The notes: a model not told the origin generated them from the sequence alone. Counted from the stretch's first letter, positions 17,835 to 26,354 are shown. The stretch is DNA of 46,600 nt from Gammaproteobacteria bacterium (GCA_030148485.1 JASBTJ010000069.1:1-46600), one strand, 5' to 3'. A program made the numbers and translations.

Positions 17835-18788
17835 ATGTTCGCTGCGCTACGCCGTTGGCGGGGGCTCGCACAGGCCGGTGTATTGGGCCTGAACGCCCGT
17901 AACGCGCGTTACAACCTGGTGTTTAACCCCCGCCGCCTGCTGCCGTTGGTGGATGACAAACTGACCACCAAGCGCTTGGCCCATGCCGCGGGTATCGCGG
18001 TCCCGGAATGCTACGGCGTGATCGAGGAAGAGCATGAGATCAAGGCAGTCCATGAATTGTTGGCCGAGCATCCGGATTTCGTCATCAAGCCCGCCCAGGG
18101 CAGCGGTGGGGACGGTATTCAGGTTTTCACGGGCGCTGCCAAGGGCCATTATCGAAAGATCAGCGGCGATCTGGTCAGCCATGATGCGCTGGAGCATCAC
18201 CTGTCCAACATCCTCAGCGGGATGTATTCACTGGGTGGGCAGCCGGACAAGGCGATCATCGAATATCGGGTCCGGTTCGACCCGGTTTTCGAGCGCCTCA
18301 GCTACCAGGGTGTGCCGGATGTGCGCATCATCGTGTTTCTCGGGGTGCCGGTGATGGCCATGGTGCGCTTGCCCACCCGCCAGTCGGACGGCAAGGCGAA
18401 TCTGCATCAAGGTGCCATCGGCTCCGGCATCGACATGGCCACCGGCCGCACCTTGCGCGCGGTGTGGCACAACGAAGTGGTGGAAGACCATCCGGATACC
18501 GGCAATGCCGTCACCGGCGTGGTCATCCCGGCCTGGGACAAGTTGCTGGACATCGCCGCGCGCTGCTATGAACTGACCGGACTCGGGTACCAAGGTGTCG
18601 ATATGGTGTTGGACCGGGATCTGGGGCCACTGGTGCTGGAGCTCAATGCCCGCCCCGGGCTGAACATCCAGATCGCCAACCAGGCGGGCCTGCTGCCCCG
18701 TCTGGACGCCATCGAGCGCGCCGTCGAGGGCTTGACCGATGTCAGTCAACGGGTGGCGTTCGCTCGTAGCCGCTTTGCTGTCGGGTAA
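17835..18788 (+). CDS. Alpha-L-glutamate ligase-like protein (RimK-type ATP-grasp)
   Basis: Cytoplasmic ATP-grasp amidoligase of 317 residues that should join a carboxylate and an amine, most likely adding amino acids or glutamate to a peptide or small molecule. The ATP-binding lysine is Lys85 in FVIKPAQGSGGDGI. The metal-binding end is VLELNARPGLNIQ, with Glu269 and Asn271. Its ATG follows directly on the stop of the pseudo-transglutaminase gene (TGAATG), so the three-gene cassette is one operon. The acceptor is not known from the sequence. Confidence 0.9.
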   Translation: MFAALRRWRGLAQAGVLGLNARNARYNLVFNPRRLLPLVDDKLTTKRLAHAAGIAVPECYGVIEEEHEIKAVHELLAEHPDFVIKPAQGSGGDGIQVFTGAAKGHYRKISGDLVSHDALEHHLSNILSGMYSLGGQPDKAIIEYRVRFDPVFERLSYQGVPDVRIIVFLGVPVMAMVRLPTRQSDGKANLHQGAIGSGIDMATGRTLRAVWHNEVVEDHPDTGNAVTGVVIPAWDKLLDIAARCYELTGLGYQGVDMVLDRDLGPLVLELNARPGLNIQIANQAGLLPRLDAIERAVEGLTDVSQRVAFARSRFAVG

Positions 18789-18835
18789 GATATCCCCTCA
18801 CCTTATCCCCATCCTGTCACGCACGGAGGGCGTTC

Positions 18836-20314
18836 ATGGAAAACGGCATATTGCTCGGCGGTTCGGATTCAGGTCAGCTTTGGTTGGATGCCGGCATGGC
18901 CAACCGCCATGGTCTGATCACCGGGGCGACGGGTACCGGCAAGACCGTCACCCTGCAGCTGTTGGCGGAGTCTTTTTCCCGCCTTGGAGTGCCGGTGTTC
19001 AGCGCCGACATCAAGGGCGACCTGTCCGGGGTGGCCGCTGCCGGGCGACCGCACCCTAAGGTCACGGCGCGCATCGAAAAGATCGCCATCGGCGACCACG
19101 CCTTCGAGGCATGCCCGGTATTGTTTTGGGACGTCTACGGCGAAACCGGTCATCCGGTGCGGACCACTATTTCCGAGATGGGCCCGGTGCTGCTGGCCAA
19201 TCTGTTCGAACTCAACGACACTCAGGAGGGAATTCTGCATATCGCCTTTCGGGTCGCGGACGAGCAGGGTTTGCTGCTGCTGGATCTGAAGGATCTGCGC
19301 AGCATGCTCAACTGGGTGGCGGACAACGCCGATCAGCTCAGCCGCGAATATGGCAATGTCACCAAGCAGAGCGTCGCGGCCATCGTGCGCAGGTTGCTGG
19401 TGATCGAACAGGCCGGCGGCGATGTGTTCTTCGGTGAGCCGGCGTTGCGCATCGAACACCTGATGCAAACGGATTTTTCTGGTCGCGGCGTGATCAGCCT
19501 GTTGGACGCCACCCGGTTGTCGCAGAATCCGCGCATCTACGCCACCTTTCTGCTGTGGCTGTTGTCCGAACTGATGGAGGAATTGCCCGAGCGCGGTGAC
19601 GCGCCGTTGCCCAAGTTGGTGTTCTTTTTCGACGAGGCGCATCTGTTGTTCGACAAGGCACCGCCGGCGTTGATCGAGAAGATCACCCAGGTGGTGCGGC
19701 TGATTCGCTCCAAGGGGGTTGGGGTATTCTTCATCAGCCAGTACCCCAATGACGTGCCGGACGAGGTGATCGGTCAGTTGGGCAACCGTATCCAGCATGC
19801 CTTGCGGGCGTTCACGCCGCGGGACAAGAAGGCGGTCAAGGTGGCGGCCGAGACCTTCCGCCAGAATCCGGATTTCGACACGGTCACCGCCATCACCGAG
19901 TTGGGGGTGGGCGAAGCCCTGATCTCCACCCTGGACGCCAAAGGCGTGCCGTCAGTGGTGCAGCGGACCCTGGTGGCGCCGCCCCGGTCCCAGATAGGAC
20001 CGATCGACACGACGGCACGGGAGCGGCTTTACCAGCGTTCACCGTTGAAAGGCAGCTACGATAACCCGGTGGACCGCGAATCCGCTCATGAGCTGTTGCA
20101 AAAGCGCGCCGACGAGCTGGAGGCGAAACGCCAGCAGGCAGAACGCCAGGCGGCCGAGGAGAAGGTGGAGAGCCGGGCCAAGCGGGGCGGTGGGGGTAGC
20201 CGTCGTCAAAGTGTCGGCGAGGCCTTCACCAAGTCGGTGATGCGGGCCATCGGTTCAGGCTTGGGTCGGCAGATCGTGCGCGGGATTCTCGGATCCATCA
20301 TCGGCAAGCGGTGA
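18836..20314 (+). CDS. HerA/DUF853-type P-loop ATPase (YjgR family)
   Basis: Predicted DNA- or protein-translocating ATPase of the HerA/FtsK superfamily, 492 residues. Walker A is GATGTGKT (30-37); Walker B is LVFFFDEAH with Asp266-Glu267; GVGVFFISQYPNDVP carries the sensor-like Gln. The C-terminal third is charged (a predicted coiled region rich in Glu, Arg and Gln), then AFTKSVMRAIGSGLGRQIVRGILG, characteristic of the DUF853 family. It is preceded by CGGAGGG. The gene lies 47 bp after the ATP-grasp gene; whether it belongs to that cassette is unproven. No nuclease partner (NurA) is adjacent. Confidence 0.9.
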   Translation: MENGILLGGSDSGQLWLDAGMANRHGLITGATGTGKTVTLQLLAESFSRLGVPVFSADIKGDLSGVAAAGRPHPKVTARIEKIAIGDHAFEACPVLFWDVYGETGHPVRTTISEMGPVLLANLFELNDTQEGILHIAFRVADEQGLLLLDLKDLRSMLNWVADNADQLSREYGNVTKQSVAAIVRRLLVIEQAGGDVFFGEPALRIEHLMQTDFSGRGVISLLDATRLSQNPRIYATFLLWLLSELMEELPERGDAPLPKLVFFFDEAHLLFDKAPPALIEKITQVVRLIRSKGVGVFFISQYPNDVPDEVIGQLGNRIQHALRAFTPRDKKAVKVAAETFRQNPDFDTVTAITELGVGEALISTLDAKGVPSVVQRTLVAPPRSQIGPIDTTARERLYQRSPLKGSYDNPVDRESAHELLQKRADELEAKRQQAERQAAEEKVESRAKRGGGGSRRQSVGEAFTKSVMRAIGSGLGRQIVRGILGSIIGKR

Positions 20315-20434
20315 TCGTCAGAGGGTCGCGCCGCCCGCGCCTGATCGCGTAATGTACGCCAAGCACGCTCAACCGGTCCCGGATGCGACACCTGGATATG
20401 GGCCATAATAAGACGCCTGTAACCCGGAGCCGCC

Positions 20435-20896
20435 GTGAATATCAGCATCAAGGTCCAAGCCGAGCCGTTCGATCCCGACGCCGAATCCCGCGTGGTACGG
20501 GCGGGCAATCCCCGTGTCGGCGGGGTGGTCACCTTCCTGGGTCTGATGCGGGATCTGAACGACGGCGACGATGTCACCCGCATGACCCTGGAACACTATC
20601 CGGGCATGACCGAAAAGGCCCTGCGTCAGATTGCCGAAACCGCCATGCGGCGCTGGGAGCTGGATGCCATCAACGTGGTGCATCGGGTGGGCACCTTGAC
20701 CCCGGAGGAGCCGATCGTACTGGTGGCGGTGGCCAGCCGTCATCGCGGCGCGGCGTTTCGCGGCTGCGAATTCGTCATCGATTACCTGAAGAACCGTGCA
20801 CCGTTTTGGAAGAAGGAGCAGACCGCACAGGGTGAGCGCTGGGTGGAGGCGCGCGATAGCGACAAGACGGCCGAAGCACGCTGGAATACGCCGTGA
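20435..20896 (+). CDS. moaE: Molybdopterin synthase catalytic subunit MoaE
   Basis: Converts precursor Z (cPMP) to molybdopterin with sulfur from MoaD. The product has 153 residues. The active-site lysines are Lys119 and Lys126 in DYLKNRAPFWKKE, and SRHRGAAF (102-109) is the anion-binding segment. The start is GTG at 20435 with GGAG upstream. It stands alone, separated from moaB-moeA-moaD by four unrelated genes. A CATAAT (20404-20409) could serve as its own -10. Confidence 0.95.
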   Translation: MNISIKVQAEPFDPDAESRVVRAGNPRVGGVVTFLGLMRDLNDGDDVTRMTLEHYPGMTEKALRQIAETAMRRWELDAINVVHRVGTLTPEEPIVLVAVASRHRGAAFRGCEFVIDYLKNRAPFWKKEQTAQGERWVEARDSDKTAEARWNTP

Positions 20897-20971
20897 CCGC
20901 CATTGCAGCCCATACTATGCGTCAAATGCCTTAAACTGGCGCCTTGCCTACGCTGCTGAAGGAGCCAGCTC

Positions 20972-21169
20972 GTGACCCGTTTGATCAAATCCAAGCGCTG
21001 TCCCACCTGTGGCGGTATCGATTTCACCCGCCGCCATCGGTCGTTCTGGATGCGTTGGTTTACCGGCAGCCAGTTTCTGGTGTGCCGCCATTGCAGGAGC
21101 AAGGTGCTGCTGTTGGGCGCCCAGGCCGACCAGACAGAGACGGCTGTCGACCGCTGCACCGACGGCTGA
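20972..21169 (+). CDS. Small zinc-ribbon protein
   Basis: A 65-residue protein of unknown function. Two CxxC knuckles, Cys10-x2-Cys13 (CPTCG) and Cys38-x2-Cys41 (CRHC), separated by an Arg/Trp-rich stretch, form a likely zinc ribbon. The start is GTG at 20972, supported by AAGGAG (about 20958-20963). The remaining open frames here are less consistent with a protein. It could bind nucleic acid or be a partner subunit; nothing in the neighbourhood decides. Confidence 0.7.
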   Translation: MTRLIKSKRCPTCGGIDFTRRHRSFWMRWFTGSQFLVCRHCRSKVLLLGAQADQTETAVDRCTDG

Positions 21170-21186
21170 CCTGCTCCTGACCGTGG

Positions 21187-21951
21187 TCAGCCCAGCGGCC
21201 CCGCGTCCAGGCTGCTCAGGCCGCTGAGGCGGTCGCTGGGCCAGCGCACCGCATGGCGGACGCGTTCTAGCACCGGCAACAACTGCTCGCCCTGTTCGCC
21301 CACCACCTCGATGCTGCCCCAGTCGGTCGGTTCGATCAGCCCGGCAAAGCGCTCCGATTGCAGACGCAACATGCCCGGCGAGCGTTCGCCCGGCATGAAA
21401 AACACCGTCACTGGTCCTTGTTGCCCGCGTAGCACCAGATGCACCCCGTTACCGGCGCGCATGGCGCAGATACCGGCAAAATTGACCCGACCGATGTCGC
21501 CGGTACTGACGCTGGCGCCGAACCGGGCGAATACCTGCTTCAGGTCACCCTCGGGCGCAGGTCCCGGGTCGTGCAGATGCACGGCTTCGTCCGACACATG
21601 ATGCAGCACGCTACGTTCCAGGCTCAGGTCCTTGTAGGGATGGCTGAACTGCAACCAACCCAGGGTTGCCGCGCTGATCGCAAGGATGGCACTGGCGGCG
21701 ATCACCAACCAGCGACGGTTGCCGACGCGGGCCGCGGGAAGGTCCAGGGAGACCGCCAACTGAATGCGATCCGCCAGCGCCGCCGGGGGCGTCACATGCA
21801 GGGCTTCGCGCAAACGGTCTTCATCGCTGCGCAGGGACCGCGCAAAGCCCGCGCACGCCGGGCACTGCCGCTGGTGCTCGGCGAGGTGTCGGTCGAGTCG
21901 GCCGGGATCTTCGAGCAATTGTCTGCGAAATGTCAGGCAGTCCATCTTCAC
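21187..21951 (-). CDS. Membrane anti-sigma factor (ZAS type, DUF3379-like)
   Basis: Likely holds the ECF sigma factor encoded immediately upstream. The product has 254 residues. The N-terminal zinc-binding anti-sigma motif is His26-x3-Cys30-x2-Cys33 (HQRQCPAC) with Cys5 as the likely fourth ligand. A single span lies at about 81-101 (WLVIAASAILAISAATLGWL). A periplasmic domain of about 150 residues would sense the signal. Its start overlaps the sigma-factor stop (4-bp ATGA), the usual sigma/anti-sigma coupling. Confidence 0.88.
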   Translation of the reverse strand: MKMDCLTFRRQLLEDPGRLDRHLAEHQRQCPACAGFARSLRSDEDRLREALHVTPPAALADRIQLAVSLDLPAARVGNRRWLVIAASAILAISAATLGWLQFSHPYKDLSLERSVLHHVSDEAVHLHDPGPAPEGDLKQVFARFGASVSTGDIGRVNFAGICAMRAGNGVHLVLRGQQGPVTVFFMPGERSPGMLRLQSERFAGLIEPTDWGSIEVVGEQGEQLLPVLERVRHAVRWPSDRLSGLSSLDAGPLG

Positions 21952-22460
21952 AAGCCTTCTCCGCCCAGGGCGGCATCATCGTCGTCTGTGAGCATGCGCC
22001 GGAGGGTTTGGCGGGCGCGGAACAGACGGGTCAGTACGGTATTGGTTTTCAGATCGAGCATCTGGCCGATCTCCTTGCAGCTGAAGCCACCGATGACTTG
22101 CAGCATCAAGGGTTCACGGTATTCCAGTGCCAGATCGGCCAGGGCGCGACGCAGTGCAAAGGCCTCGGCACTGGTGTCGTAGCCGCGGGAGGGCACCGGC
22201 GGTAGTTCGTGGGGGTCGCGGACCTCCGGTCGCTGACGCTCGTACAGCCGCGCGTGCTCGTTGCGCAAAATGGTGTACAGCCAGGCCCGGGCGGCCTTGG
22301 GGTCGCGCAGCTTCTCCTGTGCGCGCCAAGCCCGCATAAAGGTCTCCTGCACCAGATCCTCCGCGACGTGGGGGTTGTGGCACAACCCCATGGCGTAGCG
22401 ATAGAGTTCGGTGGAGGTGGCCTTGATCAAGGCGTCGAATTGCCGGTTCGTGTCTCCCAT
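21948..22460 (-). CDS. ECF (extracytoplasmic function) RNA polymerase sigma factor
   Basis: Directs RNA polymerase to a small regulon when released from its anti-sigma factor. The product has 170 residues. Region 2 is LYRYAMGLCHNPHVAEDLVQ followed by AWRAQEKL and AWLYTILRNEHARLYER. Region 4 carries the helix-turn-helix CKEIGQMLDLKTNTVLTRLF. No extra C-terminal sensing domain. It overlaps the anti-sigma gene and lies 65 bp after the DsrE gene, with a palindrome (22506-22522) in the gap. Confidence 0.93.
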   Translation of the reverse strand: MGDTNRQFDALIKATSTELYRYAMGLCHNPHVAEDLVQETFMRAWRAQEKLRDPKAARAWLYTILRNEHARLYERQRPEVRDPHELPPVPSRGYDTSAEAFALRRALADLALEYREPLMLQVIGGFSCKEIGQMLDLKTNTVLTRLFRARQTLRRMLTDDDDAALGGEGL

Positions 22461-22505
22461 GCCTCTGTAGACCGGATGTTGGCGCGTTTGATTGCCCGAC
22501 CACGC

Positions 22506-22522
22506 AAGCCGGGAACCGGCTT
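22506..22522. promoter_or_regulatory. Perfect palindrome between DsrE and sigma-factor genes
   Basis: AAGCCGG (22506-22512), GAA, CCGGCTT (22516-22522): a 7-bp perfect stem with a 3-nt loop just after the DsrE-like gene's stop and upstream of the ECF sigma start. No T-run follows on either strand, so an operator or attenuator is as likely as a terminator. Confidence 0.45.
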
Positions 22523-22525
22523 CGC

Positions 22526-23023
22526 TTAGGGTTTTATGTAGGTGTAGCCGCGCTGCTGCAGATCGGCCAGGTGTGACAGCGAATTGGTCACCACGTCCCT
22601 TGCGTGCACGCCGTACAGATCCCGGCGGAAATTGATCCGGTGTCGGAGCAGCGTCGGCCCGGATACCTCGAACACCACGCCCTCAGCACGCAACGCGTCG
22701 ATACGTTCGCGGAATGCCGGGGTGGCGTTGGCGTGGCTCAGGCCTTTCACCTTGGGCAGGGCTGCCGGCAACAGCAGCATGGTGACGCCGCCACCTTGCA
22801 ACAGCACGCGGACGTCGGTGTTGTCCGGGCCCACCGAGGCGAGGTGGTTGTGCAGGTTGCGCAATACCGCTTCCTGATGTTCGGGCGTGTCGTCGTTGAC
22901 GTGAAAAACCAGTTTCGTCGGCTGGGATGCCCGTGCGACGTGGAGGCCGAGCAGCAGGGTGCAGGCGAGCAGTCGCAGGAGATGGCGCCGATGCAACATC
23001 ATCGTGGCGCCGGTTGTGGTCAC
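22526..23023 (-). CDS. Exported DsrE-family protein
   Basis: The 165-residue product has a hydrophobic leader (about residues 8-32, MLHRRHLLRLLACTLLLGLHVARA), so the DsrE fold would lie in the periplasm. The rest matches small DsrE/DsrF-like proteins (KLVFHVNDDTPEHQEAVLRN, VRVLLQGGGVTMLL, GVVFEVSGPTLLR). There is no Cys in the position used by DsrE/TusD for sulfur transfer. It ends YTYIKP, closely matching the WTYIKA end of the upstream gene, so the two are paralogous in their C-terminal halves. The GTG at 23023 overlaps the upstream stop (GTGA); an ATG at 23002 (MMLHRR) is the alternative start. Confidence 0.78.
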   Translation of the reverse strand: MTTTGATMMLHRRHLLRLLACTLLLGLHVARASQPTKLVFHVNDDTPEHQEAVLRNLHNHLASVGPDNTDVRVLLQGGGVTMLLLPAALPKVKGLSHANATPAFRERIDALRAEGVVFEVSGPTLLRHRINFRRDLYGVHARDVVTNSLSHLADLQQRGYTYIKP

Positions 23024-23736
23024 GCCTTGATGTACGTCCAGCCTTCGCGGCGGCGCTTGACCACCCGGGCGATGCCGGCGCGGGTGACCTCCGCTTCGGG
23101 CACCAGCTGGACCTCGATGCCTTTTTCGACCCGCAGACGCTCCATGGTGTTCAGGCAGGCGACAAAGGTCAGGTTGTCAAAGGTGCGCGACAGCTCACGG
23201 ATTCGCTCCTTCTGTGTCGACAGACCCTCGCGCAACAAGGCCAGGCCCTTGCCGTGGCTGATGACCTCTACCCGCAGCGGCCGGCCGTCCTCAAGGTAAG
23301 CGGTGAGCAGACCCTCCACTTCGTCGAGCAGATCACTGGCGTTGTTCATGTCGTCGCCGGTGACATGGACCACGATGCGGGTCTCATCGGATTCGGCGCT
23401 GGCAGGTGCCTGCCCGCGGCCGTTGTTGTCCAGTACCACCAGGCGTTCGGCCTCGGCGGCATGGCGCAGCTGCCAGCCTGACAGGGCGCCGACCAGCAGT
23501 GCCAGCGCGACGCTCGCGGCGGCCAGGCCGCGGCTGGCGCGGGACGGGGTGGCGGGCTTGGGCGGCTCTTCAGCGGGATAGGCGGCTTGCACCAGGGCCT
23601 TGAGCTGGCGCAGCTCGCAGACCTCGCGCGCCAATTCTGGATCATGACGCAGGGCATCGAGCAGCTCGGCCTGTTGCGCGGGCGGCAGTTCGCCGTCCAC
23701 CAGGGCATGGAGCTCGTGTGACGTGATGTCCTTCAT
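23020..23736 (-). CDS. Anti-sigma-like N-terminus fused through a membrane span to a DsrE-like domain
   Basis: A 238-residue product with three parts. Residues 1-50 (HELHALVDGELPPAQQAEL) look like the sigma-binding N-terminus of anti-sigma factors, without the zinc ligands. One span lies at about 70-90 (AASVALALLVGALSGWQL). Residues 121-238 are a DsrE-like domain (IVVHVTGDDMNNASDLLDEV, LRVEVISHGKGLALL, NLTFVACLNTMERL with Cys194, ending WTYIKA). Topology would put the DsrE domain outside and the anti-sigma part inside. It precedes an exported DsrE protein, an ECF sigma factor and a second, ZAS-type anti-sigma factor. I do not recognise this fusion as a described regulator. Confidence 0.75.
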   Translation of the reverse strand: MKDITSHELHALVDGELPPAQQAELLDALRHDPELAREVCELRQLKALVQAAYPAEEPPKPATPSRASRGLAAASVALALLVGALSGWQLRHAAEAERLVVLDNNGRGQAPASAESDETRIVVHVTGDDMNNASDLLDEVEGLLTAYLEDGRPLRVEVISHGKGLALLREGLSTQKERIRELSRTFDNLTFVACLNTMERLRVEKGIEVQLVPEAEVTRAGIARVVKRRREGWTYIKA

Positions 23737-23848
23737 GATGCTGTCGATTCCTGCGTTTGAAGCTCTGTCTCGGGCCTTCCGTCACGGTTGGGCCAGGGGG
23801 CGCACCCGCGGCGCCTTCCCTATATGAACGACGCCATGCCCGGTAACT

Positions 23849-25930
23849 TTATTCCGTGGCGGGCGGATTTTCCACGGCTGGCTCACATAATGCGTTGCGT
23901 AACGCGGCGATGTCGGTGATCGGCGGCAGGCATTGGGTGCCGCGACACAGAAAGGCGTTGGGCCCATTTTGCCCGCCCCGCTCGGCAAGCAGCCCGGGCA
24001 GGTCGGTGGCATCGGCGGGGATCGCGTACACCGCCCGGTGGGGATGATAGCCCCCGGGGAGCGCCGCCAGCCAGCCCGACAGGGCGTCGGCGTGGTCCCG
24101 GATGACCAGGGTATCTGGAGGCGTTAGCTGTTCCTGCAGTGCAATCAGCAGGCTGGCGTGGGCGTAGGGCATCTCGCGGACGCCCTGCCAAGCGGTCTGT
24201 AGGGTGCGTCGAGCGGCGTCCTCGTAGCGTGGCTCGCCCAGCAGGTGTGCCAGCCGCTGCAAGGCGAAGGCGGCGATGCCGTTGCCGGCCGGCATGGCGT
24301 CGTCGGTCATCGGCTTGGGGCGGTGCAGCAGCTGCTCGTGGTCGTCGGCGGTGAAGTAGAAACCACCGTGTCGGCGGTCTTCAAACCGGGCCAGCAGCAG
24401 CTCGGCCAGCTCACTGGCCCAGCTCAGGTCGGCGCTGCGCCAGCGTGCCTGCAACAGTTCCAAGAGGGCGTGGATCAGGTAGGCGTGGTCGTCCAGGTAG
24501 GCGGCCAGATTTGCCCGGCCGTCCTTGTAGCTGGCGAGCAGACGACCATCCTGCCACATGTTTAGGCGCAGAAAATCCACCGCCCGTTCTGCCGAGGCGA
24601 TCCAATCGGCACGGCCCAATAAGCGCCCGGCCCGGGCCATGCCGTGGATCATCAGGGCGTTCCAGCTGGTCAGCACCTTATCGTCACGGGCGGGGCGGAC
24701 ACGGGTGGTGCGGGCTGCCAGCAGTTTGCCCTGGGCGCTGGTCACCCGTTGCTGGGCGGTTTCCCGGTCGATGCCGAGTTTTTCCGCTACTTCGCCCAGC
24801 GGCCGGAAGCCGTGCAGATGCCAACGGCCTTCGAAATTGGCCGCCAGATTCAGTCCCCACAGCGGCGCGATCACGGCGTATTCCTCGGCACTGACCGTGC
24901 CCCGGACCTGATCGGGGGTCCAGACGTAGAATCTGCCCTCCTCGCCCTCGCTGTCGGCGTCCAGGCTGGCATGGTAGCCGCCTTCGGGCGATTGCATCTC
25001 GCGCATCACCCAGGCGGCGGTCTGCTCACAGGTCCGGGCGAACAGGGGCTCGGCGCTGGCGGCATGGGCGTCGGCGTACAGCGCCAACAGCGGGCCATTG
25101 TCGTAAAGCATTTTCTCGAAGTGGGGAACCATCCAGTAGTCGTCCACCGAGTAGCGACAGAATCCGCCGCCGAGCAGATCGTTCATTCCTCCCAGGGCCA
25201 TGCGTTCCAGGGTGAAGCCCGCCATGTGTGCGGCCTGTTGGTTGCCGGTCCTGGCCCAGTCACGTAGCAACAGTTCGATGTTCGTGGGATGGGGGAACTT
25301 GGGAGCCGAGCCGAAACCGCCGTGCTCGGCATCGAAATGCTGGGCCAACTGGCCGGTGGCCAGCGTCAGCGGGCCGTCATCGAGTACAACCCCGTACGGC
25401 TTCACCTTGGGGCTGGTGCGTTCCAGGGCCTGTTGCAGGCTGGCGTTCTGTTCGCGTATCGCTGCGTGTTGCTCACGATAGGCTCGCTCCACGGATTCGA
25501 GCAGTTGCACGAAGGACGGCAGTCCGTGACGGGGCTCGGGCGGGAAATAGGTGCCGGCAAAGAAGGGCGCCAGATCGTCGGGCGTCAGGAACACCGTCAG
25601 CGGCCAACCGCCGGCACGCTGCGACAACAGTTGGTGGGCGGTTTGGTAGATCTTGTCCAGGTCCGGCCGTTCCTCCCTATCCACTTTGATGTTCACGAAC
25701 AGACGGTTCATGACCTCCGCGGTGGCGGGGTCCTCGAACGACTCGTGGGCCATCACATGGCACCAATGGCAGGCGGAATAGCCCACCGACAGCAGGATGG
25801 GTTTGTCCCGTGCGCGGGCCAGTTGCAGGGCTTCGTCGCACCAGGGCCACCAGTCCACCGGGTTGTCGGCGTGCTGCTGCAGGTAGGGGCTGGTGGTATC
25901 GGCGAGACGGTTCTTGTGCGGGGTATCCAT
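23849..25930 (-). CDS. DUF255 thioredoxin-domain protein (YyaL / SPATA20 family)
   Basis: Large cytosolic protein of 693 residues. The N-terminal thioredoxin-like domain has Cys54-x2-Cys57 in [11 protein letters not shown], with the family opening [21 protein letters not shown] just before it. The rest is an (alpha/alpha)6-barrel resembling glycoside hydrolase or epimerase folds ([25 protein letters not shown]). The biochemical role is unsettled in the family. The start ATG at 25930 gives the canonical N-terminus. It lies 112 bp upstream of the DsrE/anti-sigma gene on the same strand, so it could share the transcript. Confidence 0.93.
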   Translation of the reverse strand: MDTPHKNRLADTTSPYLQQHADNPVDWWPWCDEALQLARARDKPILLSVGYSACHWCHVMAHESFEDPATAEVMNRLFVNIKVDREERPDLDKIYQTAHQLLSQRAGGWPLTVFLTPDDLAPFFAGTYFPPEPRHGLPSFVQLLESVERAYREQHAAIREQNASLQQALERTSPKVKPYGVVLDDGPLTLATGQLAQHFDAEHGGFGSAPKFPHPTNIELLLRDWARTGNQQAAHMAGFTLERMALGGMNDLLGGGFCRYSVDDYWMVPHFEKMLYDNGPLLALYADAHAASAEPLFARTCEQTAAWVMREMQSPEGGYHASLDADSEGEEGRFYVWTPDQVRGTVSAEEYAVIAPLWGLNLAANFEGRWHLHGFRPLGEVAEKLGIDRETAQQRVTSAQGKLLAARTTRVRPARDDKVLTSWNALMIHGMARAGRLLGRADWIASAERAVDFLRLNMWQDGRLLASYKDGRANLAAYLDDHAYLIHALLELLQARWRSADLSWASELAELLLARFEDRRHGGFYFTADDHEQLLHRPKPMTDDAMPAGNGIAAFALQRLAHLLGEPRYEDAARRTLQTAWQGVREMPYAHASLLIALQEQLTPPDTLVIRDHADALSGWLAALPGGYHPHRAVYAIPADATDLPGLLAERGGQNGPNAFLCRGTQCLPPITDIAALRNALCEPAVENPPATE

Positions 25931-26011
25931 GGCGACATGCTAGCCGATCAGGCGGTGTTGGCGCCCGCGTGCCGCGGCCGGGTATGGTCCATTGCTGTCC
26001 GGATCCATTTG

Positions 26012-26161
26012 GGAAGCGCTGAACAAGTCCATCCTGGACTTCCCAGCGCACGTTGCGCTGCAAACACGGTTTGCAGCTTGCTGCAAAATCAGTCACTTGC
26101 CGTGACCGATTTAGGCGGCACCTCCCTGTGCCGCGGAAGCTCTGAATTTTTCAGAGCTGCC
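26012..26161. repeat. 150-bp hairpin-chain intergenic repeat, copy B
   Basis: Best-preserved copy. Successive perfect stems: AAGTCCA-tcc-TGGACTT (26025-26041); AGCGCA-cgt-TGCGCT (26045-26059); GCAAAC-acg-GTTTGC (26060-26074); GCAGC-tt-GCTGC (26073-26084); GTCAC-ttgcc-GTGAC (26092-26106); GCGGCAC/GTGCCGC (26115-26134); AGCTCTGAA-ttt-TTCAGAGCT (26138-26158). Exactly 150 bp, as copy A. It sits in the divergent gap 25931-26354, upstream of both the DUF255 and methyltransferase genes; apart from copies B and C that gap holds nothing else I can identify. Confidence 0.85.
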
Positions 26162-26165
26162 TTAG

Positions 26166-26292
26166 GGAAGCGCTGAACAAGTCCATCCTGGACTTCCCAG
26201 CGCACGCTGCGCTGCAAACGCGGTTTGCAACTTGCTGCAAAATCAGTCGCTTGCAGCGACCGAATTTTGGTGGCGCCACCCGGTGCTTTGGG
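26166..26292. repeat. Hairpin-chain repeat, copy C (3'-truncated)
   Basis: Tandem neighbour of copy B in the same orientation, separated by 4 bp. It is nearly identical through the first ~100 bp (AAGTCCA/TGGACTT, AGCGCA/TGCGCT, GCAAAC/GTTTGC stems kept; GTCGC/GCGAC replaces GTCAC/GTGAC, so the stem still pairs). Similarity then fades around 26280-26292, and the final AGCTCTGAA hairpin and right end are missing. Confidence 0.75.
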
Positions 26293-26354
26293 CTGTGGCC
26301 CTGAGGCGAGCACAATCGGGTACACTCGCGCGCATGCCACCGGATGACCAAACC

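Noticed and set aside
23777..23825. GGCGC/GCGCC inverted repeat as a terminator between DUF255 and the DsrE fusion gene
   Set aside because: Only a 5-bp stem with a 7-nt loop and no T-run on the transcribed strand; too weak to separate the two genes.
24245..25267. Plus-strand open frames opposite the DUF255 gene
   Set aside because: The minus-strand frame carries the complete DUF255 motif set over 693 codons; the plus-strand frames are fragments with no family features.
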